A DNA stretch of 64,000 nucleotides from Staphylococcus hyicus (GCF_000816085.1 NZ_CP008747.1:1488001-1552000); one strand, 5' to 3'; positions 40,359-50,325 are shown, counted from the stretch's first letter. Program-made: numbers and translations. The notes: generated by a model from the sequence alone, not told the origin.

Positions 40359-42161
40359 TTATATTTGCTGTGTTAAATTTTCAATTTCTTCGACAAGTGA
40401 GCCAATAAATTGAATCGTATCTTTGAGAGGCTTTTCGCTCGTCATATCTATATGTGCGATTTGTGCTAATTCAACAGGGGACATGCTACCGCCTGCTTTT
40501 AAAACTTCGAGCCATTCATTTACTGCCTTCTGACCTTCATGTTTGATGCGTTGCGCCATTAATGTTCCAATTGTTAAACCTGCAGAATACGTATAAGGAT
40601 ATAAACCCATATAATAGTGGGGTTGTCGCATCCATGTTAATTCTGAACCTGGGGTTAACTCTACATCATCACCCCAAAACGTTTCAATCACTTGTTTTTT
40701 TATCGCATTTAATTTGTCTGCTGTTAAATATTCTCCTCGATCTACACAACGATATACTTCTCTTTGGAAGGCCGCCTCAAGTAAATGCGTCACCATATTA
40801 TGGTAATACGTTCTAGAAATTAGCGAGCTAAGCACCCAACGTTTAAATCGAGGATCTTCACTATTTTTTTCTAGTAAATATTGTGCCATAAGCATTTCAT
40901 TCATCGTTGACGGGGCTTCTACAAAATACATAGAAGATTCAGAGTGTAAAATATTTTGATGTGACTGTGCTAAGTGAAAATGACCTGCATGACCAAGTTC
41001 ATGTGCGAGTACAAACACTTCATTCATTTTACCAGTCCATGAAATAAAGATATAACTATGGGTGAAGTAAGGGCTTGCACAATATGCACCTGTCTCTTTA
41101 CCTTTATTTTGAGGAAAATCAATCCAACGTTCATTGTACGCACTTTGTGTCATTTTTAAATAATCCTCACCAAGGACACCAAGTGCGTTGTAAATATATT
41201 GTTCAGAATCTTTGATTGAAATTTGTGGTTCATAGTCTGGATCAATAGAGATTTTTAAGTCTTCATATTTCAGGGAATCTAATTGATGCACTTTTTTTAA
41301 TAATCGTGCATATCGACGCATGATAGGGGCTAAGTCTGACATTATGATATCAATTTGGCGATGATACATGTCTGGATGCACATCATGATCTTCTAATAAG
41401 AAATCAATTACAGAATTATAGCCACGTAAATTTGCCTCTAATTTTTCATTTTGAACATGTGCCTGATAAACAGCTGCTGTCGTATGTTGATATTTGCGCA
41501 ATGTTTCACTAAAATGTTTGAAACTTTGTCGTCTAAGTTCTGTGTTAGGATCATCTTCATATACCCCTTCGAATGTTGTGTAATCCATGTCATAAACCTG
41601 GCCATTCACTTCGAATTGCCCAAAGTCAATATCTAACATTTTAGTCACTTCATATAAATCATACGGTACATTTAGCGCAGCAACCATTTCTGCTAAAACT
41701 TTTTCGGCTTCGGGATGTAATTGATGCGGTTGCTTTTTTAATAAACGTTTTAAATAATAATCATATTTTGATGTTTTAATTGCACTCTGAAGTACAGCTT
41801 TATCTAGATGTAACAGCTCAGATTCAACAAAAGTCAATTGGCTTGATATTTTCCCATATTTTTGACTAAAAAGGGCATTTAGGCGTTGTTTTTCAGGGTC
41901 AGTGGATTCAACACTCAATTGTAAATGCGCATAATTCGCAACACGGTCAATTTCAATAGTTAATTCACATAATGCATCTAATACCTTTTCGATACTTTCA
42001 GCATTATGTATCGTCGTAGCATAGTGTTTATGAAATACTTCCGCCTTTGTAACTAAAGTATTAATTGCATGTTCGAAGGCGACATCACTCTCATAAATAT
42101 CCCTTAAATCCCACGTTTCCGAAACTGGTACATCCTTACGAGGTTTAAGTTTTTGTGTCAT
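40359..42161 (-). CDS. pepF: Oligoendopeptidase F
   Basis: This 600-residue M3 zinc metallopeptidase cleaves short peptides in the cytoplasm. The zinc motif HEXXH is HELGH in LAHELGHAGHFHLAQ (about 385-399), with the third ligand Glu in SSMYFVEAPSTMNEM (about 410-424). The N-terminal helical lobe (about 15-200) is complete. It has its own terminator, and TTAAAAGGAGG precedes the start. Confidence 0.95.
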   Translation of the reverse strand: MTQKLKPRKDVPVSETWDLRDIYESDVAFEHAINTLVTKAEVFHKHYATTIHNAESIEKVLDALCELTIEIDRVANYAHLQLSVESTDPEKQRLNALFSQKYGKISSQLTFVESELLHLDKAVLQSAIKTSKYDYYLKRLLKKQPHQLHPEAEKVLAEMVAALNVPYDLYEVTKMLDIDFGQFEVNGQVYDMDYTTFEGVYEDDPNTELRRQSFKHFSETLRKYQHTTAAVYQAHVQNEKLEANLRGYNSVIDFLLEDHDVHPDMYHRQIDIIMSDLAPIMRRYARLLKKVHQLDSLKYEDLKISIDPDYEPQISIKDSEQYIYNALGVLGEDYLKMTQSAYNERWIDFPQNKGKETGAYCASPYFTHSYIFISWTGKMNEVFVLAHELGHAGHFHLAQSHQNILHSESSMYFVEAPSTMNEMLMAQYLLEKNSEDPRFKRWVLSSLISRTYYHNMVTHLLEAAFQREVYRCVDRGEYLTADKLNAIKKQVIETFWGDDVELTPGSELTWMRQPHYYMGLYPYTYSAGLTIGTLMAQRIKHEGQKAVNEWLEVLKAGGSMSPVELAQIAHIDMTSEKPLKDTIQFIGSLVEEIENLTQQI

Positions 42162-42287
42162 TCAAATTCCTCCTTTTAAGAATAGTTAAATCTATTATAC
42201 ATTATTTTCAAAGATGAATTTATTTCTTTGTACATACATAACTTCTAAAGTTAGGTATAATAGAGACAATATGATAAAGGGGGTTCC

Positions 42288-42614
42288 ATGATGACGATTT
42301 TAGATATGCCTAACTATTTATGGATATCAATTGCTATAATGATTGTACTTACTGTATTTTGTACTTTAGTTTTAAACAAATGGTTTTTTATAGCAATTCT
42401 TAGCTTCGTTGTTTTAGGTTGTTTGGCTTTCATTTTACCAAATTTCTACAATATCACGTATGAACCTTTGTTAGGATTCGCAGCATTCGTATCAGTGCTT
42501 AGTCTTATACTTAGTTTAATTTTATGGTACTTCACACGTCATTGGCGTAAAAAACGTCAAGAGAAAAAATACCAAAAGGAATTATCCCGTATTGAACGAA
42601 AATATAAATCATAA
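42288..42614 (+). CDS. Small membrane protein, unknown
   Basis: A 107- or 108-residue protein with three hydrophobic helices (about 10-28, 30-50 and 62-84) and a strongly basic tail (RHWRKKRQEKKYQKELSR). Two ATGs are adjacent at 42288 and 42291. The second has better spacing from GGGGG. A similar short protein occurs beside pepF in other staphylococci. The function is unknown. It is the last gene before the dif region. Confidence 0.7.
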   Translation: MMTILDMPNYLWISIAIMIVLTVFCTLVLNKWFFIAILSFVVLGCLAFILPNFYNITYEPLLGFAAFVSVLSLILSLILWYFTRHWRKKRQEKKYQKELSRIERKYKS

Positions 42615-42645
42615 AGACCTGTTAGCAATTGGCTAGTAGGTCTTT
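42613..42645 (+). terminator. Hairpin after the small membrane protein gene
   Basis: AAAGACCT and AGGTCTTT form the outer stem around a further short pairing, with no long T-run. Confidence 0.5.
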
Positions 42646-42681
42646 GTGCTGTTAAAAAGTGGTAGAGCATGCTCATTATAG

Positions 42682-42715
<34 letters not shown>

Positions 42716-42931
42716 TTGAAATTTGAAATTGCTATATCCAGTTATTCCGTTATATATGTCTATATATGTGTATATCAGTTTTAGATCATGTCATTAGCAT
42801 TACACAATCTCAAAATACGATTTTTAAGCCCGCTATATATCACGATGTCACAGCACATTGCAACCACAACACTTCAATTCATTAACCTACAAGCGTTTTA
42901 TATGTAATAGGATGTTAGTGAATCCATTGAA

Positions 42932-42942
42932 GGTTTACATAA
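42932..42942 (-). other. XerD half-site (11-mer) near dif
   Basis: GGTTTACATAA is the reverse complement of the dif XerD arm, with 10 of 11 bases matching. It continues as TATAA like dif itself, but no XerC arm follows. It lies 220 bases from dif, in opposite orientation. It is a candidate XerD-only binding site. Confidence 0.55.
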
Positions 42943-42996
42943 TATAAATATGTTAAATTTCTCTCTTAAATATCCGCACAATTTATTGCTTTTAAA

Positions 42997-43035
42997 CTAA
43001 AACGCTCACAAATCATACGTTTGTGAGCGTTTTAG
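42997..43035 (-). terminator. femB terminator
   Basis: CTAAAACGCTCACAAA and its complement form perfect 16-base arms around a 7-base loop, directly downstream of femB. Confidence 0.85.
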
Positions 43036-43038
43036 TTA

Positions 43039-44298
43039 TTATTTTTTTATTTTAGCGCGTACTTTATTCAGCGTATTGAACAAGAAATATTTCGGTTTAT
43101 TAATCGGTTTGTAGAAATCTCCAATTAATTCTTCAATTTGAACGTTAAAACCACGTTTAAAGCGATACACACCATAGTCTTCACTGTTTTCAGTAAAATC
43201 TCCAGATAATCCATAAAAATTGTAACGTTCATAACCATGTTCAAAACAATAATTAATCATGTACCAATGCATTGCATATGGGCCCATAAAGTGATTGTAT
43301 TTTTCACTTGATCCACCTGAAAAATAGTTAATTTCATAACCGTTTGCGAAATACACACCAGACGCTAAATTTAAAATTTGTCCATCTGTTTTACGTAATT
43401 CACTCGCTTTTAACATTTCACTCTTATCATGGTCAATTTGTTTATCTAATTCAGCAATTTTTTTCAATTGTTTATCCGATTTGTTTTCATTTGCCATCAT
43501 TTGGTCACGGCGCGTTTCTTTATCATTTAAACTATCTTGCAACGAAGTAATATACTCATCTAAATCGATATAAGCTAATGGAATAAGTGCTTTGCTACCA
43601 TAGTTTGTAATAAAGTTTTTAAAATACGCATCAGTTTTAGAAACAAATCCCGCACGTGCTTCTGTCTCACGGTATAATTCTAAAAATTGATCAACTTCAT
43701 CTTCATTTAAGAACTTCACGCGAATACCATAATTAATTGCCTTATTAATATTGCGTTTACGTTGACTATCAAATTGTTTTTTTAGGGTTTGAGGTGTTTG
43801 ATCTTTAAGATTTAATACACCCATCCAACGCACTTGACTTGATGTGTCATAAGATGTTGTAAAGCCATGATGCTCATAGCCATGCGATTTAAATAATTGT
43901 ACGAGCTTTTCATTTGCATCTTTATCTGAAATTGGTTTGATATCTTTGTCATAAACTTGATATAACCAATATGGGTCCATTTTGACATATAGGCATTTAT
44001 TTTTTTGTAAATACACTTCAAGTTCTTTTAAATAAAAATCGACTAAACCTAAGTCAGAATAATCCATAACTGGACCTCGGTTAGAGTAATATACATAGCT
44101 TCCCATTGTAGGAATTTTTGAAAATAAACTTGCTGCTAGAATTTGATTATTTTCACCTTTGATGCCGAGTAAAACAACTTGAAACCCGTCTGCTTCACGT
44201 GTTCCAATATTTTCTTTAACTTGGAAATAATGGCTTTCTAAAGCAGGATTTTGTACAAATTGGTCATATTCTTCCACTGTGAGTTCTGTAAATTTCAT
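43039..44298 (-). CDS. femB: Aminoacyltransferase FemB
   Basis: This 419-residue enzyme adds glycines 4 and 5 of the pentaglycine bridge to lipid II, using glycyl-tRNA at the inner membrane face. It is made of two GNAT-like folds with a coiled-coil arm at about residues 240-300 ([34 protein letters not shown]). [19 protein letters not shown] is the conserved stretch near 340. It lies 24 bases downstream of femA, as in S. aureus, and has its own strong terminator. Confidence 0.95.
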   Translation of the reverse strand: MKFTELTVEEYDQFVQNPALESHYFQVKENIGTREADGFQVVLLGIKGENNQILAASLFSKIPTMGSYVYYSNRGPVMDYSDLGLVDFYLKELEVYLQKNKCLYVKMDPYWLYQVYDKDIKPISDKDANEKLVQLFKSHGYEHHGFTTSYDTSSQVRWMGVLNLKDQTPQTLKKQFDSQRKRNINKAINYGIRVKFLNEDEVDQFLELYRETEARAGFVSKTDAYFKNFITNYGSKALIPLAYIDLDEYITSLQDSLNDKETRRDQMMANENKSDKQLKKIAELDKQIDHDKSEMLKASELRKTDGQILNLASGVYFANGYEINYFSGGSSEKYNHFMGPYAMHWYMINYCFEHGYERYNFYGLSGDFTENSEDYGVYRFKRGFNVQIEELIGDFYKPINKPKYFLFNTLNKVRAKIKK

Positions 44299-44322
44299 AC
44301 CAATGAATCCCCTTCTTTTACA

Positions 44323-45582
44323 TTACTTTCTATCTTTTATTTTTTTAAGTTGTGTATATAATTGATACGCAGGTTTGTGAATTGGCTTCACAAAATCACC
44401 AACATATTCAAGGACATCTGCGTTAAACCCTTTTTTGAATTTCACAACACCAGCATCTTCCGCACCTTCTGAGAAATCACCACTGACGCCATAGAAGTTA
44501 TAGCGTGGAATGCCTTGATCAATTGCATAATTAATCATTGTCCATTGAATGGCGTAACTTCCCGCAAAATGACGGAATTTATTAGCTGTTCCTCCCGCGT
44601 AGTAGACAACTTCGAATGGATTAATGATGAAGAACGCTGCAGAGATTGGGAGTTCATTCCCATGCTCGGCTTGAAGTTGCTGTGCTTCTTCGATTTTAGC
44701 GTTCTGCGCTTCAAGTTGTTGCTCAAGATTTTGTTTTTTATTTTGTGCTTTTTTATTGTCTGGTCGTTTTTCGAGATCTTTTTCAGCTTTAGCAATTTCT
44801 TTGTTTAACGTACGTTCTTCATTTTTCAATTCTTCAATATATTCATTGAAATCAATATATGCAAGTGGTACAAGTACGCGCTCTTTATAATGTTTGTAAC
44901 GATTATAATAAAAATCATCATCTCGATCTAAGAAATCTTTTGCTTCAGATGTATCTTCCATAAAACTTCTAAAAATATGGAGTTCATCTTCTTTTAAAAA
45001 TCGCACTTTTACACCATTTTTTTGTACTTTTTTAGTATTGCGCTTTCTTAAGCTATCCATATCATTTAAAACATCTTTAGCTGTTTTACCTTGCAAATCT
45101 AAAACAGAATGAAAACGTATTTGTTTAATTGGATCAAAACCAATTGTGAAGCCATCATGGTCGTAACCTAGTTCGGCCATTTTGTCAAAAATCCAATCGT
45201 TATTAAATCGTTCAATGACTTCTCCATCATGGTTACGCTTTAACATAGGTAAATAAGGATCAACACGTAAATATAGCGCATTGTATTTTTTTACATATTT
45301 TGCAAGTTCATTAAAGAAAAAATGAACAAGTTCTTTATTTTCGTAATCAATAATTGGACCACGATTACTATAAAAATATTTAAAAAACTTCATGACAGGT
45401 GTAGCAGTTAATAAGCATGCTGCAAGAATATTATTTTGGTTGTCTTTTATCCCAACAAGATGCGTTTCAACACCTTCTGCCACTTTTAATTCATAATTTC
45501 CTACCATTTGCGTAAAATGGCTGTATGGCATAGCATCAGCAAATGCGCCAAATTCAGCCGTTGTTAAATTTGTAAATTTCAT
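44323..45582 (-). CDS. femA: Aminoacyltransferase FemA
   Basis: This 419-residue enzyme adds glycines 2 and 3 of the interpeptide bridge. Two GNAT-like domains are separated by a long charged coiled coil at about 240-310 (EYIEELKNEERTLNKEIAKA; NKKQNLEQQLEAQNAK). YYAGGTANKFRHFAGSYAIQW is split here as the conserved substrate region near 330-350. It heads the femAB operon. In S. aureus the trp operon lies just upstream of femA, but here an M42 peptidase gene does. Confidence 0.96.
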   Translation of the reverse strand: MKFTNLTTAEFGAFADAMPYSHFTQMVGNYELKVAEGVETHLVGIKDNQNNILAACLLTATPVMKFFKYFYSNRGPIIDYENKELVHFFFNELAKYVKKYNALYLRVDPYLPMLKRNHDGEVIERFNNDWIFDKMAELGYDHDGFTIGFDPIKQIRFHSVLDLQGKTAKDVLNDMDSLRKRNTKKVQKNGVKVRFLKEDELHIFRSFMEDTSEAKDFLDRDDDFYYNRYKHYKERVLVPLAYIDFNEYIEELKNEERTLNKEIAKAEKDLEKRPDNKKAQNKKQNLEQQLEAQNAKIEEAQQLQAEHGNELPISAAFFIINPFEVVYYAGGTANKFRHFAGSYAIQWTMINYAIDQGIPRYNFYGVSGDFSEGAEDAGVVKFKKGFNADVLEYVGDFVKPIHKPAYQLYTQLKKIKDRK

Positions 45583-45935
45583 TTTATAACTCCTATTTCT
45601 CTAAAACATTTAGTAAGTATTTCTGGAGATGGTCATATATGTTCGAACATTGGATAGACTTTTTCCAATTTGATGAAAGGTGTTTTGACAAAGATGTAAC
45701 GCGTTTTTTATTTTTAAATCTCATTCATCGCTCGAAGACATGCTGTTTTTCATCAATACTTTGTGTCATTATCGATACTTTTGTCTCATTATATTTTAAC
45801 GTATTAAACCTTAATACGCCAATATTGAGACGATTTGAGCTAAACTTTTTTACGTGGCTTGTCTTGAATGCATTACACATTATCCTTCATTTATCTTAAA
45901 TGACTGCTGCCCCTCACTTGAAAACGCTTTTATGG
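45583..45935. other. Gene-free region upstream of femA
   Basis: An AT-rich spacer. A plus-strand open frame (45639-45899) is judged spurious. A possible minus-strand -10 TATAAT lies near 45796 for femAB. No remnant of trpA or other trp genes is recognisable. Confidence 0.4.
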
Positions 45936-46973
45936 TTAAACCATTGTTTCTGATTCACAGTACGCTTTAAGTAAATTGTATGTCGCAGTAATCCCATCTT
46001 CATGCGTACGTTCCATCGCGTGAGAGGATTCAATACCAGCACCAAATAGACCATGTTTCACATCCGCACCTGCATGAAGTGCGCCAGTTGCGTCAGATGC
46101 ATAGTAAGGATATATATCGACTTTATATGGGATGTTTTCTTTTCGACATAAATTTACGAGATGATGGCGTAATTTTTTATGGTATGGTCCAGAAGCATCC
46201 TTTGCACATATTGAAACGGAATATTCATCAGTATTTTGTCCATCTCCTATAGCCCCCATATCTAAAGCTATAAATTCTTCAACGGATGTATCAATATTAG
46301 AATTTGCACCATAACCAATTTCTTCATTATTTGAAATATAAAATATGGTTGTATATGGTAATGTTATTTTATTGTTACTTAATTCTTTTAAATATGAAAG
46401 CATCAAAGCGACACTTACTTTATCATCTAAGTGACGTGATTTTATAAAACCTGTTGCTGTCACTTCTGTACGTGGATTAAAACTCACAAAATCTCCTACA
46501 TTGATTCCGAGATTTAACGTTTCTTCTTTAGATATCACTTTCGCATCTATACGGACTTCCATATGGTCTTGGGTACGTTCAATTTTTTGGTTGTTTAAAT
46601 AAACATGTGGTGATGTTTCATGTAATAAAATGGTACCAGTAAATGTTTGATCATCAGCTGTGCGAATCGAGCAATACTCCCCTTCAATCGCGTTATATTT
46701 AAATCCACCAATTAAATCAATGCGTACGCGACCATCATCTAATACTTCTTTCACCATTGCGCCTAATGTGTCTACATGCGCGGTAATACATCGTTTTTGT
46801 GTTTTGTTTCGTCCTTCTACTTCTACATATAAACCACCTTTACGCGTTAATTCCGGTGCATATCCCATTTTTATTAGTTGTTCTTTAACATAGTGTATTG
46901 CAAGTTCAGTATCACCTGAAGGGCTATGTATGGCTGTCAAATCTTTTAAAAATGTGATTGTTTGATTAATCAT
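45936..46973 (-). CDS. M42 family aminopeptidase
   Basis: A 345-residue metallo-aminopeptidase of the glutamyl aminopeptidase/FrvX type, which forms large tetrahedral complexes in the cytoplasm. Metal ligands are in TAHVDTLGA (about 66-74), HLDDKVSV (about 180-187), SNNEEIGYGAN and ALDMGAIGD. The catalytic Glu pair is NNEEIG. ATG 46973 follows GGGAGTG, and the GTG three codons upstream is less likely. It is divergent from tyrA. Confidence 0.9.
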   Translation of the reverse strand: MINQTITFLKDLTAIHSPSGDTELAIHYVKEQLIKMGYAPELTRKGGLYVEVEGRNKTQKRCITAHVDTLGAMVKEVLDDGRVRIDLIGGFKYNAIEGEYCSIRTADDQTFTGTILLHETSPHVYLNNQKIERTQDHMEVRIDAKVISKEETLNLGINVGDFVSFNPRTEVTATGFIKSRHLDDKVSVALMLSYLKELSNNKITLPYTTIFYISNNEEIGYGANSNIDTSVEEFIALDMGAIGDGQNTDEYSVSICAKDASGPYHKKLRHHLVNLCRKENIPYKVDIYPYYASDATGALHAGADVKHGLFGAGIESSHAMERTHEDGITATYNLLKAYCESETMV

Positions 46974-47115
46974 GTTGATCACTCCCTTTTTAGTATTCTT
47001 TATTTCATTATACCTGTCTTCTTGTATTTCATCACAAAATCATCGTACATTCTATTGCAATTAAACGCTTTAAAATGTTAAAATATCTGAATATTATTAC
47101 AATAGGCGGTGTATT

Positions 47116-48210
47116 ATGACTAATATTTTTTTCGTAGGTTTAGGCTTAATTGGTGGGAGTTTAGCAAGTAATTTAAAGTATTTTTACGAAGACATTCATA
47201 TTACAGCTTACGATGCCAATCACCATCAATTACAACGTGCGATTTCTATGGGAATCGTCGATACGATAACGACTGATTATGCACATGGGTTAACTCAGGC
47301 TGACATCGTTATTTTTGCCACACCTGTTCAAACGACGACAACTTACCTTAAAGAGATGTCACAATACGCTACACGTCCTGGCCTTATTGTGACAGACACT
47401 GGAAGTACAAAGTCAACGATACAAGCATTTGAACGTCCATTATTAGATCAGCACATTCATCTTGTCGGTGGACATCCTATGGCTGGGAGCCATAAGAGTG
47501 GTGTGCTTAATGCTAAAAAACACTTATTTGAAAATGCCTATTATGTACTCGTTCATGATTTGCCTGAAAACAATCACGCTTCTGATAAGATACAATCGTT
47601 ACTTCAATATACCCGTGCTAAAATCATCTCTATGACTGCGGACGAACACGACAAAATCACTGGTATTGTCAGTCATGTTCCTCATTTTGTAGCATCGAGT
47701 TTAGTGAATTTAAATGCATTTTATGCGCATGACTCTCCTTGGGTTAAAGACTTAGCTGCCGGGGGATTTCGTGATATTACACGCATCGCAAGTAGTAGTC
47801 CTGAAATGTGGCGAGATATATCTTTAGAAAACAAGCAACATATTTTAAATGCTATGAAACAATTACGCACACAATTAGATGATGTAATGATGTTACTTGA
47901 ATCTCAAGATGCAAACGGATTGTATTCATTTTTTAACAATGCAAAACAATACCGTGACGAACTACCTTTGCGTAGTAAGGGGGCTATGAACAGTTCGTTT
48001 GATTTATATGTTGATATTCCGGATAAGCCTGGCACAATTTCTCAAGTACTCGACATTTTAAGCACCCATCACATTTCAATTAGTAATTTACGTATTTTAG
48101 AAGTTCGTGAAGATATTTATGGCGCATTACGCATCAGTTTTAAAACGGCTGCTGATCGCGATGCCGGTCGTCAAGCATTGTCACATCAATTTGATACGTA
48201 TATTAATTAA
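47116..48210 (+). CDS. tyrA: Prephenate dehydrogenase
   Basis: This 364-residue NAD enzyme converts prephenate to hydroxyphenylpyruvate for tyrosine. The dinucleotide loop GLGLIGGSLA (8-17), the catalytic region GGHPMAGSHKSG (about 119-130) and DEHDKITGIVSHVPHF (about 177-192) are present. A C-terminal ACT domain (about 295-362) suggests feedback by tyrosine. It ends at a terminator 48216-48250. No other aromatic genes adjoin it. Confidence 0.95.
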   Translation: MTNIFFVGLGLIGGSLASNLKYFYEDIHITAYDANHHQLQRAISMGIVDTITTDYAHGLTQADIVIFATPVQTTTTYLKEMSQYATRPGLIVTDTGSTKSTIQAFERPLLDQHIHLVGGHPMAGSHKSGVLNAKKHLFENAYYVLVHDLPENNHASDKIQSLLQYTRAKIISMTADEHDKITGIVSHVPHFVASSLVNLNAFYAHDSPWVKDLAAGGFRDITRIASSSPEMWRDISLENKQHILNAMKQLRTQLDDVMMLLESQDANGLYSFFNNAKQYRDELPLRSKGAMNSSFDLYVDIPDKPGTISQVLDILSTHHISISNLRILEVREDIYGALRISFKTAADRDAGRQALSHQFDTYIN

Positions 48211-48215
48211 CCCAT

Positions 48216-48250
48216 AAAACCGAGCAACGCTCCTCTAGTTGCCCGGTTTT
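48216..48250 (+). terminator. tyrA terminator
   Basis: AAAACCGAGCAAC and GTTGCCCGGTTTT form the stem, with one mismatch and a 9-base loop. Confidence 0.75.
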
Positions 48251-48270
48251 ATCTATAGATTACCTATTGA

Positions 48271-48281
48271 AGTTTACATAA
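48271..48281 (-). other. Second XerD half-site
   Basis: AGTTTACATAA is an exact reverse complement of the dif XerD arm (11 of 11) and continues TATAATTAT, again dif-like. There is no XerC arm. It shares the preceding context ATTGAAG with the copy at 42932, and it lies 5.6 kb from dif. Confidence 0.6.
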
Positions 48282-48345
48282 TATAATTATCGTTGTTTTA
48301 AACTTATCGTTAATAACACATATTTTTAAATCGTGACATTTTTAG

Positions 48346-49608
48346 CTACATTTTATGTCCGGCCATTAAGCCGAGCCGATTGTGTTTTGTTCCCGCATCT
48401 GTAAATGACACTGCTTTCGATACACTGCCTCGCCCATATTTCTGATGTAAATAATCGATTGCTTTTGCTAACTTTTCATCTCGTCGACGTTGATATTCAT
48501 CTATAAATAAATTGAGTTGTCGATCTGTATCCGCTACAAATTGTGTTAAGGATATACTCAATGTACGATATAATTTCGTTTTATCACACTTTTCATCTGC
48601 CAATCGAAATACCGTTTGAATGATGTCACGATCTAAATTAGTCGCATCTTGTAACGTATATTGTTTAGATACGCCGCCACCTTCACTATAACCATATGAG
48701 AAATGAATTGTCTTCGCAAATTGGTTACGTACTCTTAAACGACTTGCCACCTCCTCAATAAGTTCTTGCATTACCACTTTTGTTTCTTCATATTTATAAT
48801 CTCTCATTAAAATCTGGCTTTTACATATGGACGGGTTAATCACTTGATACGTGTCACTAATATGACTTTGATCTATACCATTCGCATGAAGATGTAAATC
48901 TACACCTACGATACCGAAATCACGTTTTAAATATTGATATGGATATTGTGCCAGTTGACCTATATTAAAAATTCCGCGCTGGTTTAACTTTTTTTCAGTT
49001 TGTTTACTAATCCCCCAGAAATCACGTAAAGGTTCAATTTTCCATAGCTTACTCGGAACATCTTCATAGCGCCATTCAGCAATATAGTTGTCATTATTTT
49101 TAGCTTCATTATCTAAAGCTACTTTGCTCATTAACATATTTGGTCCAATACCAATGGCACACTGTATTTGTGTTTCATCAAAAATCTCTTTAATTAAGCG
49201 TTCGCAAAATAATTGAAGCGTGGTATTAAACCGATAATAACTTTTAGTCACATCCATAAAAAATTCATCAATACTATATTGATGTAAATCTTCTGCTGGG
49301 ACATAACGTAAGGCAATTTGAGAAATTTTCAATGATACCTCTAAATATTTTCGCATGCTAGGATTAATAATATAAATGTCACTCCGGTGCGGAATTTCAA
49401 ATAAACGTGAGCCTGTTTTTATCCCGAGTTCTTTTAGTTTTGGTGTCGCCGCAAGTACGACTGAACCTTGCCGTTTCGTATCTGCAACTACAGCTAATTT
49501 GGTTTTTGATGGATTTAAACCTTTTTCAATACATGAAACACTCGCAAAGAAACTTTTTTGATCCACACATAAAATATCCCTGTTTTCTAATAAATGATAA
49601 TCATACAT
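48346..49608 (-). CDS. Y-family DNA polymerase, UmuC/UvrX-like
   Basis: A 420-residue error-prone polymerase. Catalytic residues appear in CVDQKSFFASVSCIE (about 15-29, metal-binding Asp) and YSIDEFFMDVT (about 110-120). The little-finger domain follows. A beta-clamp motif QLNLF is at about 366-370 (DRQLNLFIDEYQ). A LexA box lies 47 bases upstream, so it is damage-inducible. It resembles the SOS-regulated UmuC-like polymerase of S. aureus rather than DinB. Confidence 0.92.
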   Translation of the reverse strand: MYDYHLLENRDILCVDQKSFFASVSCIEKGLNPSKTKLAVVADTKRQGSVVLAATPKLKELGIKTGSRLFEIPHRSDIYIINPSMRKYLEVSLKISQIALRYVPAEDLHQYSIDEFFMDVTKSYYRFNTTLQLFCERLIKEIFDETQIQCAIGIGPNMLMSKVALDNEAKNNDNYIAEWRYEDVPSKLWKIEPLRDFWGISKQTEKKLNQRGIFNIGQLAQYPYQYLKRDFGIVGVDLHLHANGIDQSHISDTYQVINPSICKSQILMRDYKYEETKVVMQELIEEVASRLRVRNQFAKTIHFSYGYSEGGGVSKQYTLQDATNLDRDIIQTVFRLADEKCDKTKLYRTLSISLTQFVADTDRQLNLFIDEYQRRRDEKLAKAIDYLHQKYGRGSVSKAVSFTDAGTKHNRLGLMAGHKM

Positions 49609-49654
49609 CCAACCACCCCATTTTTTTCATATTGAAAGATGGTTTTATTATATA

Positions 49655-49668
49655 CGAACATACGTTCT
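49655..49668. promoter_or_regulatory. LexA (SOS) box
   Basis: CGAACATACGTTCT matches the Gram-positive SOS box CGAACRNRYGTTCG at all but the last base. It precedes the Y-family polymerase gene on the minus strand. Confidence 0.88.
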
Positions 49669-49708
49669 GTTTTCAAGAATGAAATCTTATTTTTCTCTTC
49701 ATGTAGAT

Positions 49709-49753
49709 AAAAAAGAGGCCATTGCGCAGTAATCGTACGCATTTGGCCTCTCT
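49709..49753 (-). terminator. Terminator after the Spo0M-like gene
   Basis: AGAGGCCAAATGCG with CGCAATGGCCTCT (minus strand) pairs well and is followed by TTTTTT. Confidence 0.82.
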
Positions 49754-49765
49754 GATGAACATCTA

Positions 49766-50176
49766 TTAATGATTGATATAAGGGATGATTTCTTCCACTT
49801 CTTCATCCACACCCAAATCAATATATACGTGTGCTTTTAAATACACTTTACTCTCTTCAGATTGAAAATTGAGGTTTTCTGGTTTGAAATTAAATGTAAC
49901 TTTTTGAGGTTTGCCTTTTTCAACAGTGAAGCTGTTTTCGAGTGTAAACGTATCCAATTCATTTTCTAGTTGTGAAAATTCACTCGTTTCATCATTATTT
50001 TCATATTTTTCAATGAGTTTGACTTCTGTGTGTGTCACGGTTTGTGCACTGTCTCCAGCTTTAAAATGAATACACCCGCTAATGGCATCGGACACTTGAT
50101 ATTCATTTTGATCTAGCCGAATATACACATGCATACCGTTAATTCCTAATGACGTTAATATGTTCTCAAAACCCAT
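49766..50176 (-). CDS. Short Spo0M-like (arrestin-fold) protein
   Basis: A 136-residue protein corresponding to the N-terminal arrestin-like half of B. subtilis Spo0M (about 258 residues). Motifs are MHVYIRLDQNEYQVSDAISG and a beta-sandwich pattern ending PQKVTFNFKPENL. The C-terminal half is absent, and the gene ends cleanly in a terminator, so this appears to be a short form, not a truncation. Its role in a non-sporulating coccus is unknown. Confidence 0.78.
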   Translation of the reverse strand: MGFENILTSLGINGMHVYIRLDQNEYQVSDAISGCIHFKAGDSAQTVTHTEVKLIEKYENNDETSEFSQLENELDTFTLENSFTVEKGKPQKVTFNFKPENLNFQSEESKVYLKAHVYIDLGVDEEVEEIIPYINH

Positions 50177-50325
50177 AAACTACCTCCGTGATTTAAACGT
50201 TTTCTCTATCATATCTTTAAAAGAATTCTTTTGGCAAATCATACCCTAAAAATTTTAAAAATCTTAAGATAAGGCAGTCTTCTGCTAAGAAAATGCTATA
50301 ATAAAAGAAAAAGGAGGCGACAAAC

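Noticed and set aside
45639..45899. 86-codon plus-strand frame upstream of femA
   Set aside because: No Shine-Dalgarno, AT-driven Phe/Leu/Ile content, and it lies across the femA promoter region.
49766..50176. Spo0M-like gene as a broken gene
   Set aside because: It is half the Bacillus length but has a clean stop and its own strong terminator, and no second half is visible in any frame nearby.
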